The notes beneath the pieces are model-generated. The model worked only from the letters and a program-made list of their open reading frames with translations. It made no database searches and was not told where the DNA came from. A stretch of 64,000 nt of DNA from Rhizoclosmatium globosum (Eukaryota > Chytridiomycota > Chytridiomycetes > Chytridiales > Chytriomycetaceae), in NCBI GenBank assembly GCA_002104985.1, contig MCGO01000126.1, positions 1 through 64,000 on the forward strand. Direction: 5' to 3'. A program made the translations under genes and the position numbers. This document shows positions 9,167 to 19,700 of the stretch, one piece after another (position 1 is the first letter of the stretch; each line of letters starts with the position of its first letter).

Positions 9167-12100
9167 TTGAATGAATTCCTTCATCAAATCCTCTCTGAAC
9201 TTCCTCCAGAGCAGACGTCAGTCCTGCTAATTCCACTTTGCTTCGCAACTCCACACCGAGATTAAAACACTTCATGGCTAAATTTTGATGATACGTCACA
9301 TGTTTCCACGTATGAAACTGAGCAGCAAGGACAAGGTCGTGATCGAGTGAATGATGAAGAGCAAGTCGAGTTTCCAATTCCTCCCCAATCCTTTCATACT
9401 TCAACTTTTCCGTTTCATGATATAAATTTGCTCGAAGCAGATCGATTAAAGCAAAAAATAAGTCTTCAACAAATCGCCAGTATTGTTCCGAGACTGAGTT
9501 GGGGTTACCTAAGCAAGCGGTAGAAGCAGCGGTAAGTCCAACTAACGCGAGGTAGCCACACTTACCATGAAGCGTTTCAACCACCAACTGAGCTTGTACT
9601 TTCGAGAAAACAAGTTGCTCTCTTGCGGAAAACCCAACCACTGTCATCCCATCGTTTGAAACACTCAGTTCTGATCCCTCGAAGCCAGCTTGTGAATCAA
9701 TATTGCCTGTTGCTTGAATGTTGTCGTCACAATAGTCAGGGAGTGCATTGAAAGCTGTCATAAGTTCTCGAATGTCTTTCAGAATAGTCTTCAACCGCAT
9801 AGCTAAATTGCCTGCGGCTTTTGTGCCATGAATCAGTTTGGAACCTCTTTTAATGCCGTTAAATTCGACAGCAAGAGTACAGAGTTTGGACCAAATCTTT
9901 AAAGCTTCGTCTTGTACATGAGGCGCCTTGGCCTTCAAATAATTGAATCCTGAGACTTCAGCTTCTCCAAAACTATCACGCGGACTCCGTCTGAATACAG
10001 TTGTTCGAGTCTAATTTGAAGAGTTAGTTGTTGTTCAACACAGTAAAACAGTCACACCTGAATATTCTCCTGTACAGTGATGGAATAACTTTTGATTTCC
10101 ACCGACTCAAACGACTCCAAAGTGGATTTTACTGATGCAATGCGTAATAAGGCTGTTTCAATCGACTTTTCAATGACTGATAAGAATGCCTTGTTCTTGG
10201 CTACTGTATTGAACTCCACCATCAAAAATATACTGTCAAGACGATTCTCAAAAGTCATGATTTGAAGTGGACCAGCATGACTCTCAATTTCAGCCCACAG
10301 TCGTTCAATCACTTCGCCATCAAACGTCCCAGATCCAAGAGATACTTTGGGGCCTAAAGCAACTTGACAGCCGCTCCCGTGCACAAGAACATGAAGCATG
10401 GGAACTAGTGCGAGATATGGTTGAAACTTAACGCCTTGAGCCTTTCAGTGCGTAACGTAAGGCAAAACGAAACCCGCCAATCATTACTAACCTTCATATG
10501 AGTCAAAAGTTTGCACACCACGTCATAGAAGAATATTAGCTTCGATCCAGGATACTTCTTCAGAAAGTATTTCATGGCAGTGAGTGCGTAGCCTAGTTTT
10601 TCACCCTTGTCAATGTCTATTGTGAGTAGTTAGTACAAAGGCAACCACGGCGAACCCCTAACGTTCGAAATTCCTTACCCATAATGATCTCCATCACTTG
10701 GTGGCGACAACAGCTTCCAAAAATGGCATTCAAATCGCATATCTTGTCGCGAGTCTGATGTTGCTCGCCTGCTCGGAATGTTGAACCGCAAATGGTAAGG
10801 CTATTTCGTTGCTTGCAGAAGTCCTTCCGGTTTCCTTGAGATAACTAAAGTCCGCCTGAATGAAAAGACTCGGAGCTAAAACTATGGTAGAAGTGAGTAA
10901 TCAGCAAAGATTTACAGAACGTCACTCACGCGCATCACCATACGTCCCACCACCACCCGAGGAAATACTCTTTTTCTTGAATGAAAAACAAGCATCATTA
11001 CTTCGAATTCGTGGATACAGTGAATATTTATCTTCCTCCTCTGCTCCTCCCATACACGGACAAATCGACCTTCCAGCTCCAAGTGCCGCAAATCCAGCCT
11101 CATCCCAACGCATATGATACAATAAGTGCTTGCACTTTCGATACTCCCAGAAACTAGGTCGAAACTGCTGATAAATAGTCTCCTTGACACGGTTGCGATA
11201 GCGAGGGATGTCGTCAAACAATGCCATTGCTGCAGCATACACTGACAGTCTAACACGGCCGCGATGAAATAATTCAACAGAGTCAAGCAGCTCAAATGAG
11301 AAAGCAACGTCTACGGCTAAATCAGATTCAAGAGGAAAATCGTGGACGACAAACCTGGTGATTGAGGAGATCCAGGAAAGAAACCAGACTCAATCAAAAC
11401 ATAGAAAATGGAATGCTCGTCGCAGTAGCTGAACTCAGTGTCCTCGACTCCTTCCCATGTATGAAGGAGGGTAACAATGGTACTTGCACGATTCGTCTGT
11501 CTGTCACAACAAGAACGCCGCCTTTGTGGCTGCACAAAATGCTTTCCGCTTCGATCAACAAGCTTGTGCGCCAAAGAATGATATTGAATATGGTCAGTAC
11601 AGAAGATGGACTCGTTCCCCGAATAACGGCAGTGAATGCAACGAATCAATACTGATGCATCCCTCACAGAACAGTCTGGATATTTGCACGCCTTTCCTTC
11701 TAGATTGGGCCAAGAGTGGGCTACGAGACGTTGGACTGTGTAGAACCGCAGGGCTTTCCAGTTTTCAAACAGTGCGCGTTTTCGTGCTGAATGAGCGGTC
11801 TGAGTAGCTTTAGGAACAGTAGCATGTGGGAAGTCATTGATGTCAATCCATTGATCATTGTCGTCATCTGGATTCTCCTCGTTCGTCTCTCCAGCTTCAG
11901 CAGTGGACCCATCGTCAGGAATAGCATCGGATTCGTACACATTCTCCATTAACTCCCTATTGTTCATGGAGCTCCGAGAACCATTAGCTGTGTATCGATG
12001 GCTGCCTCCAATTCGCCCTGTATCAGCTGGCAGTTGGCCTTCTGCGCGCATTTGCTGAATTGCTGCTTCCATCAAACTCCATCCAGCCTCGAGCTCTTGT

Positions 12101-12210
12101 CGCTGTTCAAGAGAAAGCCGATTTTGTAGTTCCAAGGGCGGTGCTATCATACGTGGCCGCTTTCGACGATTACTGCTGCTGCTGCCGCTGCGGGCTTTAG
12201 GTGGTGCCAT
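9153..12210 (-). pseudogene. KDZ-family transposase (frameshifted)
   Basis: This is a multi-exon minus-strand transposase of the Kyakuja-Dileera-Zisupton family. The N-terminus is basic and low complexity, followed by a Cys/His cluster (CKYPDC, RCIHC, FCTDHIQYHS), as in KDZ CxC domains. The core contains NDACFSFKKK, CDLNAIFGSCCRHQ, FFYDVVCKLL and GTFDGEVIERLWAEIESH. These supply the expected Asp, Asp and Glu, near 10990, 10535 and 10310. At least two reading-frame breaks with no plausible intron occur, near 11355 and near 10823, so this copy is probably inactive. Introns with good borders lie around 10922-10875, 10675-10620 and 10490-10440. The C-terminal exon (9153-9938) is helical. It faces the homeodomain-HMG gene tail-to-tail. 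No terminal inverted repeats were found by eye. Confidence 0.82.
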
Positions 12211-12216
12211 TTTGTC

Positions 12217-12585
12217 TTGGATGAAGTGGTGTCGAAGGTCAACGAGAGAAAAAGCAAAATTACATTCATTGGTGAACGCTTCAACATAGGTGCCCTAGGT
12301 CAACAACTACGTTCTTTTCAATCTATTATAATTTATGGTAGCAGAAATGAGGCCAATTCAGCCAAGGAGACATTGAAGAATAAGCTTGTTGCTGAAGCAA
12401 GGAAAAGATTTGAGGTGTTGCCATGTGGTGATCTTGATCCCAATCATGCAGTTTGGGCATGTTCCAATCTTAATTTGCCTGGTGAAAGAAGAATGCAATT
12501 CCTGCAAATGTATCATATTGATGGAAGAGGAATACCATATAATGCTAAAACTAATGGTTTAATTTATCTTCCATCTGCCAAATAG
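12217..12585 (+). CDS. Hypothetical protein, about 120 residues
   Basis: The frame is open from before 12217 to a stop at 12585. It reads cleanly as a protein (GERFNIGALGQQLRSF, AVWACSNLNLPGERRMQFLQ, GRGIPYNAKTNGLIYLP) with no low-complexity signs. The first in-frame start is not a good ATG, and the frame opens into the KDZ start region. It is therefore probably the 3' part of a gene or repeat fragment cut by rearrangement. I recognise no family. Confidence 0.4.
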   Translation: MDEVVSKVNERKSKITFIGERFNIGALGQQLRSFQSIIIYGSRNEANSAKETLKNKLVAEARKRFEVLPCGDLDPNHAVWACSNLNLPGERRMQFLQMYHIDGRGIPYNAKTNGLIYLPSAK

Positions 12586-12685
12586 AATGTAGTTGTATAG
12601 TTTATTTCTGTTGCTTTAATTTGTATCAGTGTTTTAGTTTCAGAAATAGAATACACATTTGATAACCATTACTCACGTTGCAGAA

Positions 12686-12855
12686 CACTCACTCTCACTG
12701 TCACAATCTCTCTCTCACTCACCAAAAAAATTTTCACTTCTGTAATCTCTCCACACTCACTCTCACTGTCACAATCTCTCTCTCACTCACCAAAAAAATT
12801 TTCACTTCTGTAATCTCTCCACACTCACTCTCACTGTTGCAATCTCTCTCTCACA
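12686..12855 (+). repeat. 68-bp tandem repeat, 2.5 copies
   Basis: Units starting CACTCACTCTCACTG begin at 12686, 12754 and 12822. Each holds CT-rich sequence and a short A7/T4 tract. From 12856 to 13407 I see no gene, only AT-rich unique sequence. Confidence 0.9.
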
Positions 12856-13407
12856 GGTCCCCAACAGCAGGAGGTCGAAAAAATCTCTGAAGCGTCTCCT
12901 TGCTCAAAACACATATAGAAAAATCTCTGTTAGAGATGAATTTTTGACTTTCACATATTTTTTCGAATCAGATTTGCCTCAACGGGTGCCCTCATTAGAA
13001 CAAAAATAAATAGTTTGTTGCGTTAAATCCACTAAAAAGGCAACCAATTAAATACAGGGACAACGATAGATCCAGACCCGACTAAGAGTTCATAACCTTA
13101 GTTGCAGTATATTTCATCACCTGCGCTAAAAGGGCTCAAATACACATGAGAGATCTTTCTTACTTCCGTTCAACCAGAATTCCATTTGCTGGCCGAGATT
13201 TTATTGCATAAGCGGCACTAAGAAAGCCTCGTTCCTTTGGAATTGAGCTTCGAAATCAGGTACATTATGTGGTTGGAAGAGGCTTTTGAGGTTGTTCCAC
13301 CACAACTCATTCAAGTCACGTAAGTCCAACACATAGAGCTTCTTACATCTTTCAACTTTATTCTAGATTCCGACAACTTAATTCTGGATTCCGACTACAC
13401 AATAGAT

Positions 13408-13948
13408 GTCCTCAGATATTACAGGATTTGCCGGATTTCGGAGGATTTTTGGAAATCCTGATATATCCTGTTGGATTTCACTTTCTCCACATATATTCCA
13501 ATAAATCCTCTTGGATTTTTTGCAAACCTTGAAATCCTGCAATTCTTTATTTATCCTCCTAAATCCTCTTCATTTTAGGTGGCAAGTTGAAATCCACATC
13601 TGGAGGTGGTTTTAGGAGGATTTCTCTGCGCCAAAACACAAACTCCACCAAAACAGGCCCATATGGCAGATCCAAAGCATCTTCTTTCTCTCATGTATAG
13701 GTTTCTCTTGACAAGGAAGCCTGCCATGGAGTCCGATCCTGTCAGCCATTGCCAACTGCCTGAGTTTTTTATCCCACCTGTTGCCTAGCTCGTTACTTAT
13801 TTTGTCTCCCACCAATAATAAATCCTGGATAAACTTTGCCAAATCCTCTTCCGCCCAAATCCCTTCCACATCCTCATTAGATCCTGTTCATCAAGATTTA
13901 TTCACTTTTTAAAATCCTCTGTGAAAAAAACCTGCAATATCTGAGGAC
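13408..13948 (+). mobile_element. MITE-like element with 18-bp terminal inverted repeats
   Basis: GTCCTCAGATATTACAGG at 13408-13425 is mirrored as CCTGCAATATCTGAGGAC at 13931-13948 (17 of 18 matches). Just inside both ends the words AGGATTT and AAATCCT recur many times in both directions, so much of the element can fold on itself. There is no transposase; the small frames inside (for example 13612-13869) are not convincing. No clear target duplication was seen. Confidence 0.6.
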
Positions 13949-14185
13949 CTCATCTTTCCACTAGATCACAGTTGGTATATGCTGTTTGTGATATTTATTT
14001 GCAATCATTCAGCGTGTAAACTCGTTGCTTACACAAACACAAAAAGAACACCTTTAATCAATGTAGTTATCCACGTTGTGCAAATTGTACCACCGCCAGG
14101 GTTTCTTCGGCTTTTCATCCCCGGGTATCAAAAAAAATATCCAAAACTTGCCCCCGCAATCTTTCATTGTCCAAGAACACAACGC

Positions 14186-14506
14186 GCTGATAGAGGACGG
14201 TACCACAGGACGCTGTTAGAGGACAGTAACCTGGAGGACGCTGATAGAGGACGGTACCACAGGACGCTGTCAGAGTACCCTGGAGGACGCTGTTAGAGGA
14301 CACTGTTGCAGGACGCTGTTGGAGGACGCTGTTGGAGGACGCTGTTAGAGGACGTTGTTGCAGGACAGTAACACAGGACGCTGTTAGAGGACGCTGATAG
14401 AGGACAGTAACACAGGACGCTGTTGGAGGGTTAGGGTTCTGTTGGAGGACGGTAACCTGGAGGACGCTGTTGGAGGACGCTGTAGTAGGACGGTAACACA
14501 GGAGGG
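14186..14506 (+). repeat. GGACGCTG-type minisatellite
   Basis: Words such as GGACGCTGTTAGAGGACGG and GGACGGTAACACAGGACG alternate about 20 times with irregular spacing. One TTAGGGTT word lies at 14431. The array is the reverse complement, in type, of the 31-bp repeat at 404-492 and 15116-15158. Confidence 0.88.
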
Positions 14507-14531
14507 AGGAAAGACTTTTTTAATCACCAAA

Positions 14532-14837
14532 ATGATCATTGAAATTGATAGAGACACATTGATGGATGGCTATCAGGCTGCCCTGCGTTTCATTAAGCGT
14601 CTGGAGGCCATTGTGAAGGAGCAATCAGAGCAGATTCATGACCTTCATGAGGAAATAGGCACAGTGAATCATGGCAACTCTGAGCTGGAGCAAAAATTGA
14701 AGCAAGTCACTGCCTCATTGGATCAACTCAGGCAAATGCAAGTTCTGCAGGGAACAATTGAAGATGCTTCTCAAAGTGGATCAAAGAGAAGGCACTCAAG
14801 TACAAAAGCCAAAATTGAGTATACAGTTCAACAGTGA
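14532..14837 (+). CDS. Small coiled-coil protein carried by repeat unit
   Basis: 101 residues from ATG at 14532, which I prefer because the open frame upstream is minisatellite-encoded. The sequence is strongly heptad-like from about residue 18 to 76 (…ALRFIKRLEAIVKEQSEQ…, …LEQKLKQVTASLDQLRQM…). It ends in a basic patch GSKRRHSSTKAK. A second copy of its C-terminus lies at 1-129 without stops, so the frame is conserved between the copies. It could be a small ORF1-like oligomerising, nucleic-acid-binding protein of a retroelement, or the end of a longer transposon gene. Neither can be decided here. Confidence 0.5.
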   Translation: MIIEIDRDTLMDGYQAALRFIKRLEAIVKEQSEQIHDLHEEIGTVNHGNSELEQKLKQVTASLDQLRQMQVLQGTIEDASQSGSKRRHSSTKAKIEYTVQQ

Positions 14838-15019
14838 AGTAATGTTGCTGAAAGTGGGCATATTCAATGGCATATTAAATAAACATACTGATATTCTCTG
14901 AATTTACTCTCTGAATTAACCACCATACATAGAGTGTGACTGAAATATCATCCTGTTAAAGTGTCACCTCCTGTGCCTATGTGCCATCAGATGTAGATTT
15001 CCATCTCTCAGAATAAACA

Positions 15020-15083
15020 TTTTTGGCTTAGTTGGTATGTAACACTGCTTCCACTTGCGAGGTGGTGGGATCAAACCCACTAG
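15020..15083 (+). repeat. tRNA-like sequence, second copy
   Basis: Same A-box and B-box layout as 312-376. The loop differs (CTTCCACTTGCG versus CTTCAGCTCGCG), whereas flanks are identical. Confidence 0.55.
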
Positions 15084-15115
15084 AGGGTAGCGTCCCCTGC
15101 ACACAACGTTAGTTA

Positions 15116-15158
15116 GCGTCCTGTGGGTTACGGTCCTGCAAGGTCAGCGTCCTGCAGG
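15116..15158 (+). repeat. Inverted copy of the GGACGCTG minisatellite
   Basis: Starts GCGTCCTGTGGGTTACGG like the 31-bp unit at 404. Read on the minus strand it matches the array at 14186-14506, giving the unit inverted flanks. Confidence 0.7.
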
Positions 15159-15184
15159 ATGAAGGTGACTCATCCTAATCACCC

Positions 15185-15204
15185 TAATCCAACAGTATAG
15201 AACC
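15185..15204 (+). repeat. 20-nt dispersed motif, copy 3
   Basis: Exact TAATCCAACAGTATAGAACC, followed at once by TTAACCCTAAC. Confidence 0.85.
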
Positions 15205-15274
15205 TTAACCCTAACTATAGCTCATTACTTGATCCATTATAACTGCGATGTCCTGATCTCTGACTGTCTCTACT

Positions 15275-15294
15275 TAATCCAACAGTATAGAACC
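15275..15294 (+). repeat. 20-nt dispersed motif, copy 4
   Basis: Exact TAATCCAACAGTATAGAACC. The zinc-finger gene on the minus strand becomes unreadable exactly where this motif starts. Confidence 0.85.
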
Positions 15295-16170
15295 CCTAAG
15301 CGGGTTGGTTGGGTTCCAGGCAGAGTTGCCAACTCATTGAATTTCTCCAAAAATAAACGACACAGAATTACAATGGCCTTTGTGTCTTTTGTCTCATTCA
15401 ATATGGCAATGTAGTTGGCTGGATTCTTGATTGCATCAACACCAAACACCAACTTGTCCCATCCCATCTATTTCACATGGAGTAAGTAATGGACCCACAG
15501 GAAACAAAAGACATACATTATTCAAGAACAGAGTGTTTGTTTTGCTTGAAGAGGCAATCAAACCAGCAGTTTCCAATCCAGTGGATAAATAGGCTTTTGA
15601 ACCTGATCCAGCAGTGTTTTTAACCTTCTTCTGTTTACGGGCAAAGCTCTTGAGTTCCTTGGCTCTCATCTTAGCATCAAAGCCTTCCTTTGGGTTATAC
15701 ATTCTGTAGGCACGAGTGTGAACTTTTATCACTTTGGTTGGCCTGTATCCCCAGTATGGATTCTTTGGATGCTTGTTTTGACAGTGAACCCTGATGTCAT
15801 TCTCTGTAACACAAACATAGGCACAATCCAAGCACATGAACCCAAATATGGCAGGATGAGTCAAGCCACACTTTGCCTTTCTGACATGATTCTGGAGCTT
15901 CTCTGGATGGCTTACAGCAAGGTCACACTTGGTGCAGTTGAACATGTTGTTGTCTGAATCTCTTGGAATAATTGTGAGTACATCTTCCTCTAAATTAAGA
16001 TGTGTGTTATTTATGTTTTCTTTCAAAAGATCTTACGTGTGTAGTCATTGATCCAATATCGAACAGAAACAACTCTCTGGTGAACCATCCTCCCATGTTT
16101 TGCCAATGCATACTTGTTGCTGAAGGCAGGAACGTCCTTGCACTCTTCCATGGAACATTCTCGTTCTGAT
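15295..16170 (-). pseudogene. C2H2 zinc-finger protein, truncated at both ends
   Basis: Three exons join in phase: 16170-16037, 15989-15517 and 15467-15295, with donors GTAAGA and GTATGT and a TTACTTAC-like branch in the second intron. They encode three Cys2-His2 modules: CSMEECKDVPAF…H…H, CTKCDLAVSHPEKLQNHVRK, and CLDCAYVCVTENDIRVHCQNKH. A basic linker and a hydrophobic C-terminal part follow. The first exon begins at a splice acceptor and no start exon is evident in 16171-16700. The last exon runs into the 20-nt motif at 15294 and gains a stop inside it. The protein is therefore probably cut off by the repeat. Nucleic-acid binding is likely; the family is not recognised. Confidence 0.6.
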
Positions 16171-16755
16171 CTATTATTGGAAAGTGTGGTAGTTAGTAAA
16201 AAAGATGATGATCAATGAGGGATAATCAGAAAGAATAGCAATGCCTTATTTCACATAAAATATATGGGGCTTTTGAAGGGATGAATAGATGGAGTTCTTC
16301 AAGAGCTATCATTTGATGAACCAATCACCCAACACAACCACCCACAGCACATGCAACCATCACCATCCCACCATCACCAAACACATAGAAACCCCCCTTG
16401 ACATATCCCCGACTCCATCAGCCCACTCAGACATCCAAAATTATTGTCGGATCATAAGTTGCATCCTGATGTACAACTCTCTCCATTTCGAGATACAGAC
16501 AACTCAAGGACACTCATACTCACCTTTGGGTTTCACTCATTTCTCCTCTCTTGGTCTGACGTTACAAACTCTTTTTAATCCAACAGTATAGAACCTTGAC
16601 AATGTCAATAATTTATTATCATGGCACTAAAAGGTCAAGTTTCCTGATAATAACTTTCTTTCCATTTTTGACTACACACATCAACTGACACTTCTAACAT
16701 ATCCAATATATCTTACTTCGGCTGTGAACTTAAAGAAACGCAAATCCAAATAAAA
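16171..16755. other. Gap between zinc-finger fragment and TIR gene
   Basis: It holds a CA-rich stretch near 16330-16390 (CACAACCACCCACAG and similar) and the fifth 20-nt motif. I see no convincing gene. The downstream part (16600-16755) is the AT-rich 3' flank of the TIR-NB-ARC-TPR gene. Confidence 0.6.
16576..16595 (+). repeat. 20-nt dispersed motif, copy 5
   Basis: Exact TAATCCAACAGTATAGAACC, here without the GACTCATCC lead-in seen in copies 1-3. Confidence 0.85.
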
Positions 16756-19700
16756 CTACATGATATTACATTGCTTGGTTTCTGCAGTGGATGCCTTTCT
16801 ATTCATAAAGCTCTGCTTGATTTGAATATTAATAGTATCATTATCTTTTTCCATCATGAGTTTCTTGGGATGCTGCAAATCACCAAACAAAGAATTCATA
16901 ATCCTAACACTCTTCCTGAAATGCTTTTGTGCTTCCTCTAAGTTTCCAAGTTTAGCATCTGTTTTACCTAATGCATGAAAAGTTATGGCAATATCAATGT
17001 GTTCCTGCTTTCCATGCACTTGCAACATCATTTCAAGTGCTTCTTGGAGGGTCTCTTTTGAAAGTGTTAAACTGCCAAGGTAGTAAAGACATATTCCTAG
17101 CTCACGGAGATTCTTCGCTATTGAAGGGTGTTTTCCTGATGCATAAACCATTCTTAATGTGTACAAACTTTCCTCCAGTAAGGTTTTTCCAATTGCATAA
17201 TTTGAAGCTAGATATTCTGTTGTTCCTAATTCTCGAAGGGTGATAGCAACTGAGGGATGCTGCCTTGTTCCATACACTTTTACCTGGACTTGCAAGCATT
17301 CCTCATACAGTTTCTTGGCTTCTGCATAGTCTCCTTGGTCAGAAGCAGTTTGACCCAAAGCATATATTGTGGAAGCAACTGAGGGATGCTGCCTACTTCC
17401 ATACACTTTCACTCGGATTTGCAAGCACTCCTCATACAGTTTCTTGGCTTCTGCATAATCTCCTTGGGCAGAAGCAGTTTGACCCAAAGCATATATTGTG
17501 GAAGCAACTGAGGGATGCAGCCTACTTCCATACACTTTCATTTGGATTTGCAAACACTCCTCATACAGTTTCTTGGGTTCTGCATAATCTCCTTGGGCAG
17601 AAGCAGTTTGACCCAAAGCAAATATTGTGGAAGCAACTGAGGGATGCTGCCTACTTCCATACACTTTCATTCGGATTTGCAAACACTCCTCATACAGTTT
17701 CTTGGCTTCTGCATAGTCTCCTTGCAATGAAAGGGCTGTTCCAATTTCATGAATAGTAGTAGCAACTGAGGGATGCTGCTTACTTCCATACACTTTCACC
17801 TGGATTTGCAAGCATTCCTTATACAGTTTCATTGCTTCAGCATAGTCTCCTTGGGCAGAAGCAGTTTGACCCAAAGCAAATATTGTGGAAGCAACTGAGG
17901 GATGCTGCTTACTTCCATACACTGTCACCTGGATTTGCAAGCATTCCTTATACAGTTTCTTGGCTTCTGCATAATCTCCTTGGGCAGAAGCAGTTTGACC
18001 CAAAGCAAATATTGTGGAAGCAACTGAGGGATGCTGCCTACTTCCATACACTTTCATTCGGATTTGCAAACACTCCTCATACAGTTTCTTGGCTTCTGCA
18101 TAGTCTCCTTGCAATGAAAGGGCTGTTCCAATTTCATGAATAGTAGTAGCAACTGAGGGATGCTGCTTACTTCCATACACTTTCACCTGGATTTGCAAGC
18201 ATTCCTTATACAGTTTCATTGCTTCAGCAAAGTCTCCTTGGGCAGAAGCAGTTTGACCCAAAGCATATATTGTGGAAGCAACAGAGGGATGCTGCCTACT
18301 TCCATACACTTTCATTTGGATTTGCAAACACTCCTCATACAGTTTCTTGGCTTCTGCATAATCTCCTTGGGCAGAAGCAGTTTGACCCAAAGCAAATATT
18401 GTGGAAGCAACTGAGGGATGCTGCCTACTTCCATACACTTTCATTCGGATTTGCAAACACTCCTCATACAGTTTCTTGGCTTCTGCATAGTCTCCTTGCA
18501 ATGAAAGGGCTGTTCCAATTTCATGAATAGTAGTAGCAACCGAGGGATGCTGCTTTGTTCCATACACTTTTACCTGGATTTCCAAGCACTCCTTATACAG
18601 TTTCTTGGGTTCTGCATAATCTCCTTGGGCAGAAGCAGTTTGACCCAAAGCAAATATTGTGGAAGCAACTGAGGGATGCTGCCTACTTCCATACACTTTC
18701 ATTCGGATTTGCAAACACTCCTCATACAGTTTCTTGGCTTCTGCATAGTCTCCTTTTTCCTATGTTTTCTTAATTAATATTGTCTTGAAGTGTTAAGATA
18801 CATACAAATTTAATTTGGCCAAGCTGGAAGTAAGATGAAGCAAGGACATGACTATTTGGATGCAATTGATATTCAATTTGAATACACTTGGAAAGAATCT
18901 CTTTAGAATGTATCTGTTGCCTGGAGTGCTGAAGATAGGCAAACCACTTATCCACAAGCGACTTTATCAAGGACCAATTTTCTTGGTGATGATCATTTAA
19001 CTGAAGCAAGAAAGTCAAAATGCTTTGTGTTTGTTTCGAAAGTTCAATGTAAAACTCCCCCTTTCTGCTGTCCATTTGAGTATAGTTTCCTGAATACAAA
19101 GAGATAAAAGCAGTAATATAACAGTGCACAGATGATGCAGACTGTTCTTGGGGTCGAGAAAGCTCTTGAATGATGGAATGTGTTGAGAAGTTTGTGAAAT
19201 CTGCATTTGTGCTCAACCATCCATTATCGACCAGTATGTTAATATTCTCTACAGCATCAGTTGTGAGATGAAGCTTCTCTTGGAAAGCTTCAAGTAATTC
19301 AATTGGAATAGAAACTGGTGACAAATATGATACTGCTTCTAATAGCCTCAAGGGATCAGCAATCCCTGATAGTTCAATATCATCTTTGAACAATTGATAG
19401 ATCTTTGCAATTGATCCTCGCTTGGCTATCTCAGGAAAGCTTGATGTATCCAAAACAAGATTATGCATTTTTTTAAGGAAGTTAGCATATGACAATCGCT
19501 TGTTCTTGATGAAACTGCCAGCTTGGGCAACTGATAAAGCATGGCCATTCAACAAATGAAGAATACTTTTCACATTGCTGTCAGATATATTGGTCTGAAT
19601 GCCAGTTCTTTCTTCAAGATACTGGCAAGCAATGACATCACTCCAGCTTTCCGGCTGAATTATTTGATGACAATTCAGATGTTGGAAAAATTGCAAAATA

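Larger units (their letters stand above)
14186..15204 (+). mobile_element. Composite repeat unit, copy 2 (complete in window)
   Basis: A GGACGCTG-type minisatellite (14186-14506) lies upstream of a 101-codon coiled-coil ORF. Downstream come a tRNA-like sequence and a short stretch of the same minisatellite in inverted orientation (15116-15158), then the 20-nt motif. The right half is nearly identical to 1-538. The unit ends next to CCTAACCC-like sequence and a truncated zinc-finger gene. Confidence 0.65.

Noticed and set aside
13612..13869. 85-codon minus-strand frame inside the MITE-like element
   Set aside because: No recognisable domain; likely chance in partly palindromic DNA.
17265..18773. 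Long plus-strand open frames of repeated HTLSFGFANTPHTVSW type
   Set aside because: They are the antisense of the TPR array; their repetition comes from the 129-bp units.
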